Shown here: positions 46,217-55,492 of the stretch, piece by piece
Position numbering within the stretch: position 1 is the first letter of the stretch
How the letters are laid out: the number at the start of each line of letters is the position of its first letter
Assembly (NCBI GenBank): GCA_934096235.1
Contig: CAKOLO010000002.1
Coordinates: 186,001 to 250,000 of the forward strand
Direction of reading: 5' to 3'
DNA from: an uncultured Bacilli bacterium
Lineage (GTDB): Bacteria; Bacillota_I; Bacilli_A; RF39; UBA660
Length of the DNA: 64,000 nt
Notes under the pieces: model-generated
The model's input: only the letters and a program-made list of their open reading frames with translations
The model's database searches: none
Told to the model about the DNA's origin: nothing
Made by a program: the position numbers and the translations under genes

Positions 46217-47554
46217 ATGTTTGAAAACAAGAAAATTTTTATTCTTGGTATGGCTAGAAGTGGTTATCATGCAGCTAGAGTACTTGCTAAAAGAGGTAAC
46301 ACTATCGTATTAAATGATATGAATGCTAATCAAGATAAAAATCATATCAAAGAATTAGAAGATTTAGGAGTTAAAGTAATCTTAGGAAGTCATCCTGATG
46401 ATATATTAGATGAATCATTTGATTATTTAATAAAGAATCCAGGAATTCATTTTGATCATAAATATTTAAAATATGCAGAAGAACATAATATTAAGGTTAT
46501 TAATGAAATAGAAATGGCTTATCATTTATTACCTAAAGGAGTTAAATTAGTTGCTATTACTGGTACTAATGGTAAAACTACTACAACATCACTTACTTAT
46601 GAAATAGTTAGTGCTGCATTCCCTGGTAGAACACATTTAGCTGGTAATATAGGTTTCCCTTTATGTGAAGTTATTGAAGACATCAAAGAGAATGATTATT
46701 TAGTTATGGAAATAGGTGTTCCTCAACTACATGATTTCTATGACTTTAATCCTGATATCGCAGTTCTTACTAATATTTATGAAGCACATTTAGATATGTT
46801 TGGTACTCGTGAATATTATAATGAAACAAAACTTAGAATATTCCAAAATCATACTTCTAAGAATATTGCTATCATTAATAAAGGAAACGCAGATGCATAT
46901 AGAATTACTAAAGATATAAAAAGTACTAAGAAATACTTTACTAGTAAAGAAAAAATAGATGGTGCTTACTTAGAAAATGGTAAGATATATTATTATGGTG
47001 AAGAAATAATAGACACTAAAGATATTAAATTACAAGGTAATCATAATTATGAAAACGTTATGTGTGCAATTATGATTGCTAAGGAACTTGGTATATCTAA
47101 TGAAATAATGTGCAAGGCTATAAGTGAATTTACTGGAGTTGAACACAGAATAGAATATGTAAGAACATTCGAAGGAAAAGACTTCTATAATGACTCTAAA
47201 GCTACTAATATAACAGCTACTCAAATAGCTCTTAGTGCATTTAAGAAACCAACTATAATATTATTAGGTGGTCAAGAAAGAACACAAAACTTCTTAGATT
47301 TAAAAGATTATATGAAGAATACTAAAGCAGTAGTATGTTATGGTGAATGTAAAGAAAGATGTAAGAAACAAATAGATTCACTAGGTATTAAGTGTACTAT
47401 GGTAAATACTTTAAAAGAAGCAGTAGAAGTTGCTAATAAAGAAAGTGTTAGTGGAGATGTTATTCTTCTAAGTCCAGCTAGTGCATCTTGGGATCAATAT
47501 GCTAAATTTGAAGATAGAGGCGATGAATTCAAAAAATTAGTTAAAGAATTATAG
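46217..47554 (+). CDS. murD: UDP-N-acetylmuramoylalanine-D-glutamate ligase
   Basis: Adds D-Glu to UDP-MurNAc-L-Ala in the cytoplasmic stage of peptidoglycan synthesis. The 445-residue protein has LGMARSG (N-terminal Rossmann), ITGTNGKTTTTSL (P-loop), HLAGNIG, NHNYENVMCAI and DSKATN. The start at 46217 follows GGAGGCGTG; an upstream TTG is not needed. Confidence 0.95.
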   Translation: MFENKKIFILGMARSGYHAARVLAKRGNTIVLNDMNANQDKNHIKELEDLGVKVILGSHPDDILDESFDYLIKNPGIHFDHKYLKYAEEHNIKVINEIEMAYHLLPKGVKLVAITGTNGKTTTTSLTYEIVSAAFPGRTHLAGNIGFPLCEVIEDIKENDYLVMEIGVPQLHDFYDFNPDIAVLTNIYEAHLDMFGTREYYNETKLRIFQNHTSKNIAIINKGNADAYRITKDIKSTKKYFTSKEKIDGAYLENGKIYYYGEEIIDTKDIKLQGNHNYENVMCAIMIAKELGISNEIMCKAISEFTGVEHRIEYVRTFEGKDFYNDSKATNITATQIALSAFKKPTIILLGGQERTQNFLDLKDYMKNTKAVVCYGECKERCKKQIDSLGIKCTMVNTLKEAVEVANKESVSGDVILLSPASASWDQYAKFEDRGDEFKKLVKEL

Positions 47555-47562
47555 GAGTTAAT

Positions 47563-48003
47563 ATGAAAATAATATGTGAACATTGTGGTACTAATATAGA
47601 TTTAGATAATGATAAAGTTTGTCCTAACTGTAAAGCACCATATTCAAAAAATAAGGACTTTAAGGAATATAAGGAAAGACTTAACAAAGAAAAAGATACT
47701 GATTTAAGAAGCAAAGAATTAGATAATGAAATAAAAGAAAAAACTAAAGATATAATGGATACTAGTTTAAAAACTTTTAAATCAACGTTTACTATTAGTA
47801 AAATTATAGGAGTTATAATTGGTATAATCATGCTAGTAATAATGACTATAGTTATAATTAATATTATTAACTTTAATGATGACTTTAATAAAGCAAGAGA
47901 TGATATAAATAATACTAAAGAAATGATTGATAGTCGAAATAATGAATTCGATGATCAATTTAATAAAATGAAAGAAGAATTTAATAAAAACTATAATAAA
48001 TAA
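47563..48003 (+). CDS. Zinc-ribbon membrane protein, unknown
   Basis: The 146-residue protein has a zinc ribbon CEHCG...CPNC (5-24), a charged helix, one membrane helix (about 90-113) and a C-terminal coiled coil outside. It starts seven bases after murD with GGAGTTAAT and so may share its transcript. The architecture recalls the other zinc-ribbon membrane proteins in this window; function unknown. Confidence 0.7.
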   Translation: MKIICEHCGTNIDLDNDKVCPNCKAPYSKNKDFKEYKERLNKEKDTDLRSKELDNEIKEKTKDIMDTSLKTFKSTFTISKIIGVIIGIIMLVIMTIVIINIINFNDDFNKARDDINNTKEMIDSRNNEFDDQFNKMKEEFNKNYNK

Positions 48004-48032
48004 AAAATGTAAGTTAATTCTTACATTTTTAT
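48004..48032. terminator. Bidirectional terminator
   Basis: AAATGTAAG/CTTACATTT stem with T runs both ways between two convergent genes. Confidence 0.8.
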
Positions 48033-48991
48033 TTGCCATTAATTATATTAATAATGTCCTTTCCATACTTCTTATACTTAGTATCAGAAAAACCATCTAT
48101 ACCTTTTAATTCTTTTTCATTTATTGGTTTAACTCTAACTATTTCATTTAATACTTTATCATTAAATATATAATATGGTTTATAGTTAAGTTGTTTAGCT
48201 TTATAGTTTCTATAATTTTTAAGTTTATTTTTAATTATCTCATTTAAATCAAATAGTTTTTCTCTAGATACAACTTTAGTTTCATTTATATCATCTACTA
48301 TATCTTCATCAATACATAATGATAATATTCTATCAGCACTTTCTTTTATTATGTCATCCATACTAGAAAATTCTGTAGAATTCTTTTCTATTTTTTTAAT
48401 ATAATCTACTAGTTTATCAACTCTTACGATTCTATTTTTAACATCTCTTGGAGCACTTTTAGTATCAACAATAGTATTCTCATTAGAAAGTACTACTACA
48501 CCATGATAAAAGTTATCATAAGCCTTATTTAATATTAATTTTTCAAGAAATGTACTATGATCATTTAAATATAATTTAATAGTATCTATATTTCTATCAA
48601 GTTTATCTAATGGATTATAAATGCCTACTTTCTTACCATAATAAGTTCTATAGAAGTTACCATTATTATCAATTAAAATATTACCAAAAGAATTCTTACA
48701 TTCTAATATATAATAATTCTTTCTAGTTATAAGCATAAAATCTATTTGAACTCTATGATCTTTATATACAATATTTAAATCATGTAATATAAGCATTGGA
48801 ATATTACTATTCATAAGAGCATTTATAACTTTATTTTCTCCCCTTAGAGCATATTCATACTTTCTTATATCTTTTTCTATAAATTCTTTTGCTTCTTTAG
48901 ATGCACCCTTAATCTTTTTATTAAGTTCTTCTATTCTATTTTTAAGTATAGTACCTTCTTTATACATAATTGAGTTTTCTATATCTTTCAT
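48029..48991 (-). CDS. NERD nuclease-related domain protein with C-terminal HRDC
   Basis: The 320-residue protein has a helical start, a NERD domain (about 50-150; GENKVINAL, QIDFMLITRKNYYILECKN with D-x-ECK like PD-(D/E)XK nucleases) and a C-terminal HRDC domain (about 248-318; ELKGIDGFSDTKYKKYGKDI). HRDC binds nucleic acid. The combination suggests a DNA-processing enzyme; whether it cuts is unknown. The start follows AAGAGGTGTTTAT. Confidence 0.85.
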   Translation of the reverse strand: MKDIENSIMYKEGTILKNRIEELNKKIKGASKEAKEFIEKDIRKYEYALRGENKVINALMNSNIPMLILHDLNIVYKDHRVQIDFMLITRKNYYILECKNSFGNILIDNNGNFYRTYYGKKVGIYNPLDKLDRNIDTIKLYLNDHSTFLEKLILNKAYDNFYHGVVVLSNENTIVDTKSAPRDVKNRIVRVDKLVDYIKKIEKNSTEFSSMDDIIKESADRILSLCIDEDIVDDINETKVVSREKLFDLNEIIKNKLKNYRNYKAKQLNYKPYYIFNDKVLNEIVRVKPINEKELKGIDGFSDTKYKKYGKDIINIINGK

Positions 48992-49035
48992 ATAAACACC
49001 TCTTTATTCTATATAGATTATACTATAACTATAAT

Positions 49036-49064
49036 AAAAAAACCATAAAATGTTTTATTTTATG
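49036..49064 (-). terminator. Terminator
   Basis: CATAAAA/TTTTATG stem followed by T7 on the minus strand, at the diguanylate cyclase stop. Confidence 0.75.
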
Positions 49065-49882
49065 ATTTGTTTTACTTTGTATTTATCTAAATATATTTCT
49101 GGGTGTAATTCTCTAAATGCTTCTTTATTTCTTTTCATTAAGAAACTTGCTTCTTCTACAGCACTTTCTAAGTCATCAGTTTCATCTTTATATACCATAC
49201 CAAATGATGCGGTGAATTCTGTTTGTTCTATAGATGCTTTACTAGAAAGCATTTTTCTTTCGAATTGTTCTTTTACTACTGATGGACATATTACTACAAA
49301 TTCATCTCCACCTATTCTATATATATCTGATTGTCTAAAGTTCTTTTTAAGTGATGATGAAACTGCTTTTAATAATTTATCTCCTTTTTGATATCCATAC
49401 ATATTATTTAGGATACCAAGACCATTCGCATCTACGAATAATACTCCTACATTTTGATATTTCTTTTTAATGCCTTGTAATAATTCATCATAAGCTCTTC
49501 TATTATATACTTTAAGAGAACTATCTAAGTATTTTTCTCTTTTAAGTTCTTCTACTATTTTTTTAGTCTTAAACATATTTCCTAATATAATAGATAAAGA
49601 TGCTTTAAAGTATTTATCATTATCAAATTCTCTTTTTTTGCCTCTTATTATTAATTTCTTATCGCATCCTCTAATGTTAACAACAAAATCATCTTCTTTT
49701 GTTTCATATGCTTTTTCTTCTGATTTATAATCATCTTTTCTTTGTGATTTAGTATCTATTAATATTATTGATTCAGCAGAACAATATTCTTTTATAAAAT
49801 TCATTATAGCATTTATAAAATCATCACTATAATTATCTGTTATTATTTCAGTATTTAAATATAATAAAAATTGATTATCCAT
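49055..49882 (-). CDS. Diguanylate cyclase (GGDEF)
   Basis: The protein of about 275 residues has an N-terminal GAF-like sensor region (about 1-115) and a GGDEF domain with the intact IGGDEFVV loop and DANGLGILNNMYGYQKGD. An RQSD lies just upstream of the loop at nearly the inhibitory-site spacing. It makes c-di-GMP from GTP. The sensor has no membrane helix, so the enzyme is cytosolic. The start at 49882 follows AAGGGGGAGAAGAC. Confidence 0.9.
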   Translation of the reverse strand: MDNQFLLYLNTEIITDNYSDDFINAIMNFIKEYCSAESIILIDTKSQRKDDYKSEEKAYETKEDDFVVNIRGCDKKLIIRGKKREFDNDKYFKASLSIILGNMFKTKKIVEELKREKYLDSSLKVYNRRAYDELLQGIKKKYQNVGVLFVDANGLGILNNMYGYQKGDKLLKAVSSSLKKNFRQSDIYRIGGDEFVVICPSVVKEQFERKMLSSKASIEQTEFTASFGMVYKDETDDLESAVEEASFLMKRNKEAFRELHPEIYLDKYKVKQIIK

Positions 49883-49932
49883 GTCTTCTCCCCCTTTAAC
49901 TCGCATATTATACCATAAATGAGGTTAAAAGT

Positions 49933-49953
49933 CAAAAAAGAGGCATAGCCTCT
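49933..49953 (-). terminator. Terminator
   Basis: AGAGGC/GCCTCT stem followed by T5 on the minus strand, after the BspA remnant. Confidence 0.85.
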
Positions 49954-50482
49954 AATTAGTCTTAAGTGTAAAGTATCCTGGTGAGTTTGTTCCTCCATCT
50001 ACTCTAGCATATGTTTTATCAACGTATGAACCGTTATATTTAGTTCCAGCGCCACCTACTAGTTTAGCTGACGCATTAAACATATTATATGAATCAGTTA
50101 TATTATCAATAACAAATTTATCACTTGAATATATTGTCAACAAATTATACATAGAAGCAAACATTAATTTCGTATTAGTTACTTTGCTCGTATTGAAACT
50201 ACTAACATCTAACTCACTTGCCTTGATATTTTTAAACATATAACTCATATTGGTAACATTACTTGTGTTAAAATTACTTAGATCGATAGATGAAGCTTTA
50301 TTATTTTGAAACATAAATGAAGCATAGACTACAGGTTTATCATTTATATATGTACAAACCGATGAAGTAACAGGTTCTGTACTAGCTTTATTTGTCAATT
50401 GAACTGAAAATGAGAAGTTACCTCTATTATTTTTTAAAACTAACTTCCCATACAATTTATGATAAAGATTCGTAAATCTCAT
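49952..50482 (-). pseudogene. 3' remnant of a BspA-family surface protein (DUF285 repeats)
   Basis: The 176-residue frame has DUF285 repeats (SNFNTSNVTNMSYMF, SSFNTSKVTNTKLMF) and the usual family ending GTKYNGSYVDKTYARVDGG...PGYF. Intact members have a signal peptide and many more repeats. Here the frame begins inside the upstream Sel1 gene with a 26-base overlap, no signal peptide and no ribosome-binding site, so it looks like the tail of a larger gene left after recombination. Confidence 0.65.
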
Positions 50483-51728
50483 ATAATTCTTTTGCTTTTG
50501 ATATATCTTTTTTTATATTTGCTTCTTCACATCCATTTTCATAATAATATTTAGCTAAGTTATAGAATGGATATTTTATTCTTTCTGTTATTGGAGATTC
50601 TGTTGCTTTTAAGTAGTAGATGTATGCAGTTTTTAAATCTCCTTTATGTCTATAGTACTCTCCTACTTTATTAAGTGCCCAACATTCATTCATATCAGCA
50701 CTAACTTTATAATATTTTATTGCTTCTTCTATGTTTCCTTCATCTTCATAAGTTTTACCTAAATTATTAAATGCGAATACATATCCATGTTCTGCTGAAA
50801 TTTGAAAATTCTTTCTAGCTTCATTTAAATCTTTTTTATTCTTTTTATTAATACCTCTTAAATAGCAAAGACCTAATGTATTATATCCAGCAAAACTACC
50901 TAATTCTATTGACTTATTTAAATATTTCCACATAGTATCAAAGTCTAACTTTACTCTACCTGTTAACATTAAGTTAGCTACCATCCAGCATCCTTTTGGA
51001 TGATCTTTTAAAGCCGCTTTATAATAATAATCATAGCATTTCTTATAATTAGGTTTGCCACTAATATAGCCATCAAATTCTAATGAACCTAATTCTGCGC
51101 ATGCGTACATATTATCTTTTCTAGATAACTCTATTAATGAGTTTATATAACTTTCTCCATAATAAAGTTTAATCTTTAAATATTCATTTAATTCTTGTCT
51201 ATTTATTTTAATGTTAATAGATTGTGTATATACTGGTTGATTATTATCAAGAATACTATAGTTTAATAATTCTATAAATGCTTCATAATTAGATAATTTC
51301 TTTATATTATTTATTATTTCTTTTTCTATATGTTCATCATTAGAAGCAATCACTAATAGTTCTTTTATCACTTCGTTAAGTTTTTTATTATTATTTATAA
51401 GTTCTAGTGAATTATCATCCTTGATATAAATAATATCATCCATTATAGATAGAATACCTAAGATAATATCTTCGTATATTAATTTATCTTGATCATATTT
51501 TCTTTTTAAATCAATAAATACTTTTTTATATTCTAATCCTATTGCTCTATAACCTATACAATAATTATTTATAGTAGTAGCATTTACATTATTAATATTA
51601 AAAATAGTACTAAATAGTTCTGTTTGCATAGCATTCTTATTATTAGATACTTTCTTTATAGTATTAATAACATTTCCTAGTGATAAATAATTATCGTTAT
51701 CATTCATTTTTATATAATTTCTTTTCAT
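50457..51728 (-). CDS. Sel1-repeat (TPR-like) protein
   Basis: The 423-residue protein has an unrecognised helical N-terminal half and about five Sel1-like repeats from residue 200 on (AELGSLEFDGY, NTLGLCYLRG, NNLGKTYEDEG, NKVGEYYRHKG). Such repeats mediate protein-protein contacts. TATAAT with upstream TG lies six bases before the ATG and there is no Shine-Dalgarno, so translation is probably leaderless. Its 3' end is fused in space to the BspA remnant. Confidence 0.8.
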   Translation of the reverse strand: MKRNYIKMNDNDNYLSLGNVINTIKKVSNNKNAMQTELFSTIFNINNVNATTINNYCIGYRAIGLEYKKVFIDLKRKYDQDKLIYEDIILGILSIMDDIIYIKDDNSLELINNNKKLNEVIKELLVIASNDEHIEKEIINNIKKLSNYEAFIELLNYSILDNNQPVYTQSINIKINRQELNEYLKIKLYYGESYINSLIELSRKDNMYACAELGSLEFDGYISGKPNYKKCYDYYYKAALKDHPKGCWMVANLMLTGRVKLDFDTMWKYLNKSIELGSFAGYNTLGLCYLRGINKKNKKDLNEARKNFQISAEHGYVFAFNNLGKTYEDEGNIEEAIKYYKVSADMNECWALNKVGEYYRHKGDLKTAYIYYLKATESPITERIKYPFYNLAKYYYENGCEEANIKKDISKAKELYEIYESLS

Positions 51729-51743
51729 ACATAGATTATATCA
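51728..51743 (-). promoter_or_regulatory. Extended -10 promoter, probable leaderless start
   Basis: TGATATAAT ends six bases before the ATG of the Sel1 gene. Confidence 0.5.
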
Positions 51744-51759
51744 TTTTTTTATTAAATTA

Positions 51760-52344
51760 TTATCTTTTTTTGAAAAATACATATCCTAAGTAACTAAGTG
51801 CTCCAATACCTAGTACTGCACTCCCTGGTGAAGGTGTTTCTTCACTTTCAGTTTTAATTTTCTCTTTGATACCTTTTCTTATTATTTCTTTTTTAGGTTC
51901 TTTTGTTGTTTTAGTTGTTTCTTTTGTTGTTTCTATAACATTGTCATATGAATCTACTATTAATTCTTTTATTATTACTTCTTCTCCGTTTTCACCTTTT
52001 TGTTCTATTGTTTCTTCTCCTTGGTACATAGTTTCATCTTCTATGTATTCTGTTTCATATTTTATTATATTTGTTTCTTTTATTTCTTTTTTAAATCTAC
52101 ATGTGTTATCATTTACATCTGCTTTTGAGTTATAATTAATTGCTTTTGAGTTAGTACATCCATACACTGTCTTTTTAATTGGTGTGCATGTACATGTAGG
52201 ACTATATGTTCCATCATTGCATATAGTTCTTCCACTAGATGAACATCCTCCTACTCCTCCATGATGTGAACAACATCCTCTTTGAGCATATACATTATCA
52301 AACATTAAAATTACTATTAACACTAAAAATAAACACTTTTTCAT
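51760..52344 (-). CDS. Secreted Cys-rich protein with G5 domain
   Basis: About 194 residues: a signal peptide, a Cys-rich module (RGCCSHHGGVGGC...CNDGTYSPTCTC), a YGCTNSKAINYN...NTC repeat like those in calcium-binding surface proteins, a G5 domain (about 110-160; GEETIEQKGENGEEV, KEPKKEIIRKGIK) and a C-terminal membrane helix ending in KKR. G5 domains bind wall N-acetylglucosamine polymers. The tail looks like a sortase anchor without an LPXTG. The start at 52344 is chosen because the signal peptide begins there. Confidence 0.8.
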   Translation of the reverse strand: MKKCLFLVLIVILMFDNVYAQRGCCSHHGGVGGCSSSGRTICNDGTYSPTCTCTPIKKTVYGCTNSKAINYNSKADVNDNTCRFKKEIKETNIIKYETEYIEDETMYQGEETIEQKGENGEEVIIKELIVDSYDNVIETTKETTKTTKEPKKEIIRKGIKEKIKTESEETPSPGSAVLGIGALSYLGYVFFKKR

Positions 52345-52511
52345 AAAAACCTCTAAAAAATAAGCTAGCAAAAACAATAAAGTCTTTACTAGCCCTTTAA
52401 TAACTTTATTATAACATAAATATTTGGTATTGCAATCAGTATTTTATGTCAAATTTTAGTAAGTTGCCTTGTTTTAATTTTTTTATGTGTTATGATTTAG
52501 TTGGTGATGAC

Positions 52512-53030
52512 ATGGATAAAATACTTAGTTCACTTATAGATGATAAAAGAAAAGACTATAAATGTTTTGGTATGCTTAAACATTATTATGAAACTGATGA
52601 AGAGTTTGCTAAATTTTTAAGAAAGGGTGTTCTTGAAGGAAGAATACTTGGATATGATGATAAATTATGGGATAAGATGGCTTCATTAAATGTTAGATCT
52701 CCAATTAATTTTGAAGAAGCTTTTGGTGAAGGATTTAATGAAGGAAATTGTACTAAATTTTCTAGATACTTAAGTTATTGTTTTTCTTATCCTCAAATAT
52801 GTGGTGGTACTTTGCCATTAATTAAAGGTAGCAAGAATTCTCCTGATGGAAGACATACTTGGATTAGTTTTAATGGTATGATATATGATACTTCTTTAAT
52901 GCTTATTATGGAAGAAGAGTATGCTAAAAAAGGATTAAAGTATGATGAAGAAAATAGATATAATCCTAATTCTAGTCCATCGTATTCTGCAGCTAAAGAA
53001 TATGCTAATGATAAGCATTTAAATCGTTAA
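52512..53030 (+). CDS. Possible papain/transglutaminase-fold protein, unknown
   Basis: About 172 residues with the ordered Cys-His-Asp pattern of papain-like enzymes: GNCTKFSRYLSYCF, later GRHTWISFNGMIYDTSLML. No named family is evident. The start at 52512 follows TTGGTGATGAC; the upstream ATG gives an extension of poor composition. The end meets the convergent TetR gene with a four-base overlap. Confidence 0.55.
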   Translation: MDKILSSLIDDKRKDYKCFGMLKHYYETDEEFAKFLRKGVLEGRILGYDDKLWDKMASLNVRSPINFEEAFGEGFNEGNCTKFSRYLSYCFSYPQICGGTLPLIKGSKNSPDGRHTWISFNGMIYDTSLMLIMEEEYAKKGLKYDEENRYNPNSSPSYSAAKEYANDKHLNR

Positions 53031-53581
53031 TTAATATATTTATTTGAATTATTAAAAAGTCTATCAACAAATATTTTAGCAAGTAAGGTTGAATCCTCTT
53101 TTAAGCCATTAAGTAGCCACATTTTACATGTGTTATAAAGAGCTCCACTTAATATATAAAGCTTATATCTTGATTCTATATTTGTTTTTGTTTCTGGATA
53201 AAATACTACCATATAATCATTTATTTTATTTTGTATTACGTTTGATAAATTTGATTTTTCTAAAGCAATAACGAAATCTTTATTATTTTTAAAGAATTCA
53301 AATGCATTTAATATAAGAAGATATGGATTACCTTTATTTTCTTCACGTTTACTTTTATAATCTTCTATTAAAGTAGTCATATAATCATTTAAAATGTCTT
53401 CTTTGAAGTTATAATTTCTATAGTAAGTCATTCTAGATACTCCTGCTTTTTTAGTTATTTCAGTTATAGAAATATCTTTAAATTCTTTTTCTTTCATTAG
53501 TGATACTAGTGATTTTACTATACATTCTTTAATAAATTTATTATTTTTATTATTCAAACAAAAACACCTCTTTTGTAACAT
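53027..53581 (-). CDS. TetR/AcrR-family regulator
   Basis: The 184-residue protein has a TetR N-terminal helix-turn-helix (ITEITKKAGVSRMTYYRNYNFKEDIL) and a helical ligand-binding remainder. It is divergent from the acyl-CoA ligase gene, and a 16-base perfect palindrome lies between the two starts, so it probably represses the ligase and itself, with an acyl ligand as a plausible inducer. Confidence 0.85.
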   Translation of the reverse strand: MLQKRCFCLNNKNNKFIKECIVKSLVSLMKEKEFKDISITEITKKAGVSRMTYYRNYNFKEDILNDYMTTLIEDYKSKREENKGNPYLLILNAFEFFKNNKDFVIALEKSNLSNVIQNKINDYMVVFYPETKTNIESRYKLYILSGALYNTCKMWLLNGLKEDSTLLAKIFVDRLFNNSNKYIN

Positions 53582-53615
53582 TTAGAATAAATTTATGGTT
53601 TTTCTTCTTATTATA

Positions 53616-53631
53616 TGTTACAATTGTAACA
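53616..53631. promoter_or_regulatory. TetR operator, perfect palindrome
   Basis: TGTTACAATTGTAACA lies midway between the divergent TetR and ligase genes. A half copy, TTGTAACA, recurs at the TetR gene start. Confidence 0.7.
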
Positions 53632-53661
53632 CATATATGATTAATATGAAAGGAATCAATT

Positions 53662-55404
53662 ATGGGAAAAGTTAATGATTATATAAATAGGTTAATTAAT
53701 TTTATTAAAAACGAAAAACCTGAAAATAAGGAAAAACCATGGTTAAAGTATTATGGGGATGTTCCTGAAAGTTTAAATTATTTTAATGGAAGTATGTATG
53801 ACTATTTAAAAGATACTGCTTCTAAGAATGAAAAAAGAAGTGCTTATTCCTTCTATGGAAATGAAGTTACATTTAAATCTTTTATGAAGAAAATAGATAA
53901 AGTTGCTTCTGCCTTAAAAGAATTTAATATTGTAGAGAATGAATGTGTTACGATATGTATGCCAAATACACCTGAAAGTTTTGCATTAATTTATGCAATT
54001 AATAAGATTGGTGCTATTTGTAATATAATACACCCTTTATCTTCTACTCAAGATATTGAAAGAGCATTAAAGGAAACAAATAGTTCTATTATATTTTGTT
54101 CAGATGTAGCTATGCCTAAAGCAAGACATATTAAGGTTAAACATTTTATTATGGTACCAACTAGTGAAAGTTTAGGAAAAATATTAAAAACTTTATACAA
54201 TATTAAGTCATCTTTAAATATGAAACTTGAAGAAGGTATGCTTACTTGGCATGAATTTTTGAATTATGGAACGGATACAGATACTTATGTTAAGAGAGAT
54301 GCTAAGAGTCCTGCCGCTATAATATATAGCGGTGGTACTACTGGAAAACCTAAAGGAATTATTATTTCTAATGCTAACTTTAATGCTATGGCTTTACAAA
54401 CATCAAGTGTATGTGAGTATATTAGCCCTGGTCACTCAGCATTAGCTGCATTACCTATATTCCATGTATTTGGTTTAGCACTATGTACTCATACTTGTTT
54501 AGTTTCAGGTATGAAATGTATAATAGTTCCACAACTAAATACTAAAAAAATTAATAAAGAATTAAGAAAATATAAACCTAATGTTTATCCTGCGGTTCCA
54601 TCATTATTAAAAATGTCTGTTAATGGAGCTGACCCTGGTATTAATGCATTTAAAGATATAAAAGTTGTAGTTGTAGGTGGTGACTATTTATCACCTCAAC
54701 TAAAGAGTGAGTTTGAAGAATATTTAAAAGCTCATGGAAGTAGTGCTGTTGTTAAAGTTGGATATGGACTATCTGAAGCTTGTGGTTTCTGTTGCTGTAC
54801 TGCCGAAATAGATGAAAAACATGTAGATAATCATAAAGGTACTTTAGGTATACCTAATCCAGATACAATTGTTAAAATTTTTGAACCAAATAGTGATATT
54901 GAAAAATCACTTGGTGATGTTGGAGAAATATGTATTACTGGACCAACTCTTATGATGGGTTATATTAATGAAGATGAGGAAACTAAAAAGACTTTAGTTC
55001 TACATAACGATGGTAAAACTTGGTTGCACTCAGGTGATCTTGGGTATATGGATAAAGATGGATTTATCTTCTATACTTCAAGACTTAAGAGAATAATTAT
55101 CACTAACGGTTATAACGTTTATCCAATTGAACTTGAAGATATTATTAATAAATGTAAATATGTTGATACTTGTACGGTTGTTGGAGTTCCTCATAAAATA
55201 AAAAGTCAAACTCCTAAAGCTGTTATAGTACTTAAACAAGGTGTAGAAAACACTATGGAAATACGTGAAGAAATAAGAAGATATTGTTATAAAAATATAG
55301 CTAAATATGCTGTACCAACTGAATATGAATTTAGAGATACACTTCCTAAAACAGCTGTTGGTAAAATAGCTTATAGAGATTTAGAGAAAAAGAAAGAAGT
55401 TTAA
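53662..55404 (+). CDS. Acyl-CoA synthetase (AMP-binding)
   Basis: The 580-residue adenylating enzyme has the P-loop-like IYSGGTTGKPKGI, GYGLSEACG, the YxxGDxG-type motif HSGDLGYMDKDG, KRIIITNGYNVYP and the catalytic Lys in PKTAVGKIAYRD. It activates a carboxylic acid, probably a fatty acid, to acyl-CoA. The N-terminal 50 residues are an added helix. The start follows AAAGGAATCAAT. Confidence 0.88.
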   Translation: MGKVNDYINRLINFIKNEKPENKEKPWLKYYGDVPESLNYFNGSMYDYLKDTASKNEKRSAYSFYGNEVTFKSFMKKIDKVASALKEFNIVENECVTICMPNTPESFALIYAINKIGAICNIIHPLSSTQDIERALKETNSSIIFCSDVAMPKARHIKVKHFIMVPTSESLGKILKTLYNIKSSLNMKLEEGMLTWHEFLNYGTDTDTYVKRDAKSPAAIIYSGGTTGKPKGIIISNANFNAMALQTSSVCEYISPGHSALAALPIFHVFGLALCTHTCLVSGMKCIIVPQLNTKKINKELRKYKPNVYPAVPSLLKMSVNGADPGINAFKDIKVVVVGGDYLSPQLKSEFEEYLKAHGSSAVVKVGYGLSEACGFCCCTAEIDEKHVDNHKGTLGIPNPDTIVKIFEPNSDIEKSLGDVGEICITGPTLMMGYINEDEETKKTLVLHNDGKTWLHSGDLGYMDKDGFIFYTSRLKRIIITNGYNVYPIELEDIINKCKYVDTCTVVGVPHKIKSQTPKAVIVLKQGVENTMEIREEIRRYCYKNIAKYAVPTEYEFRDTLPKTAVGKIAYRDLEKKKEV

Positions 55405-55417
55405 TTCTTCTTTTTTT
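55393..55417 (+). terminator. Terminator
   Basis: AAAGAAG/CTTCTTT stem followed by TTTT. Confidence 0.75.
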
Positions 55418-55492
55418 GTGGAATTGTTGTGGAATATAAAAGGTATACTTTATGTGATTAAAATTATATAATTAATAAGGAAGGAGAAACTT

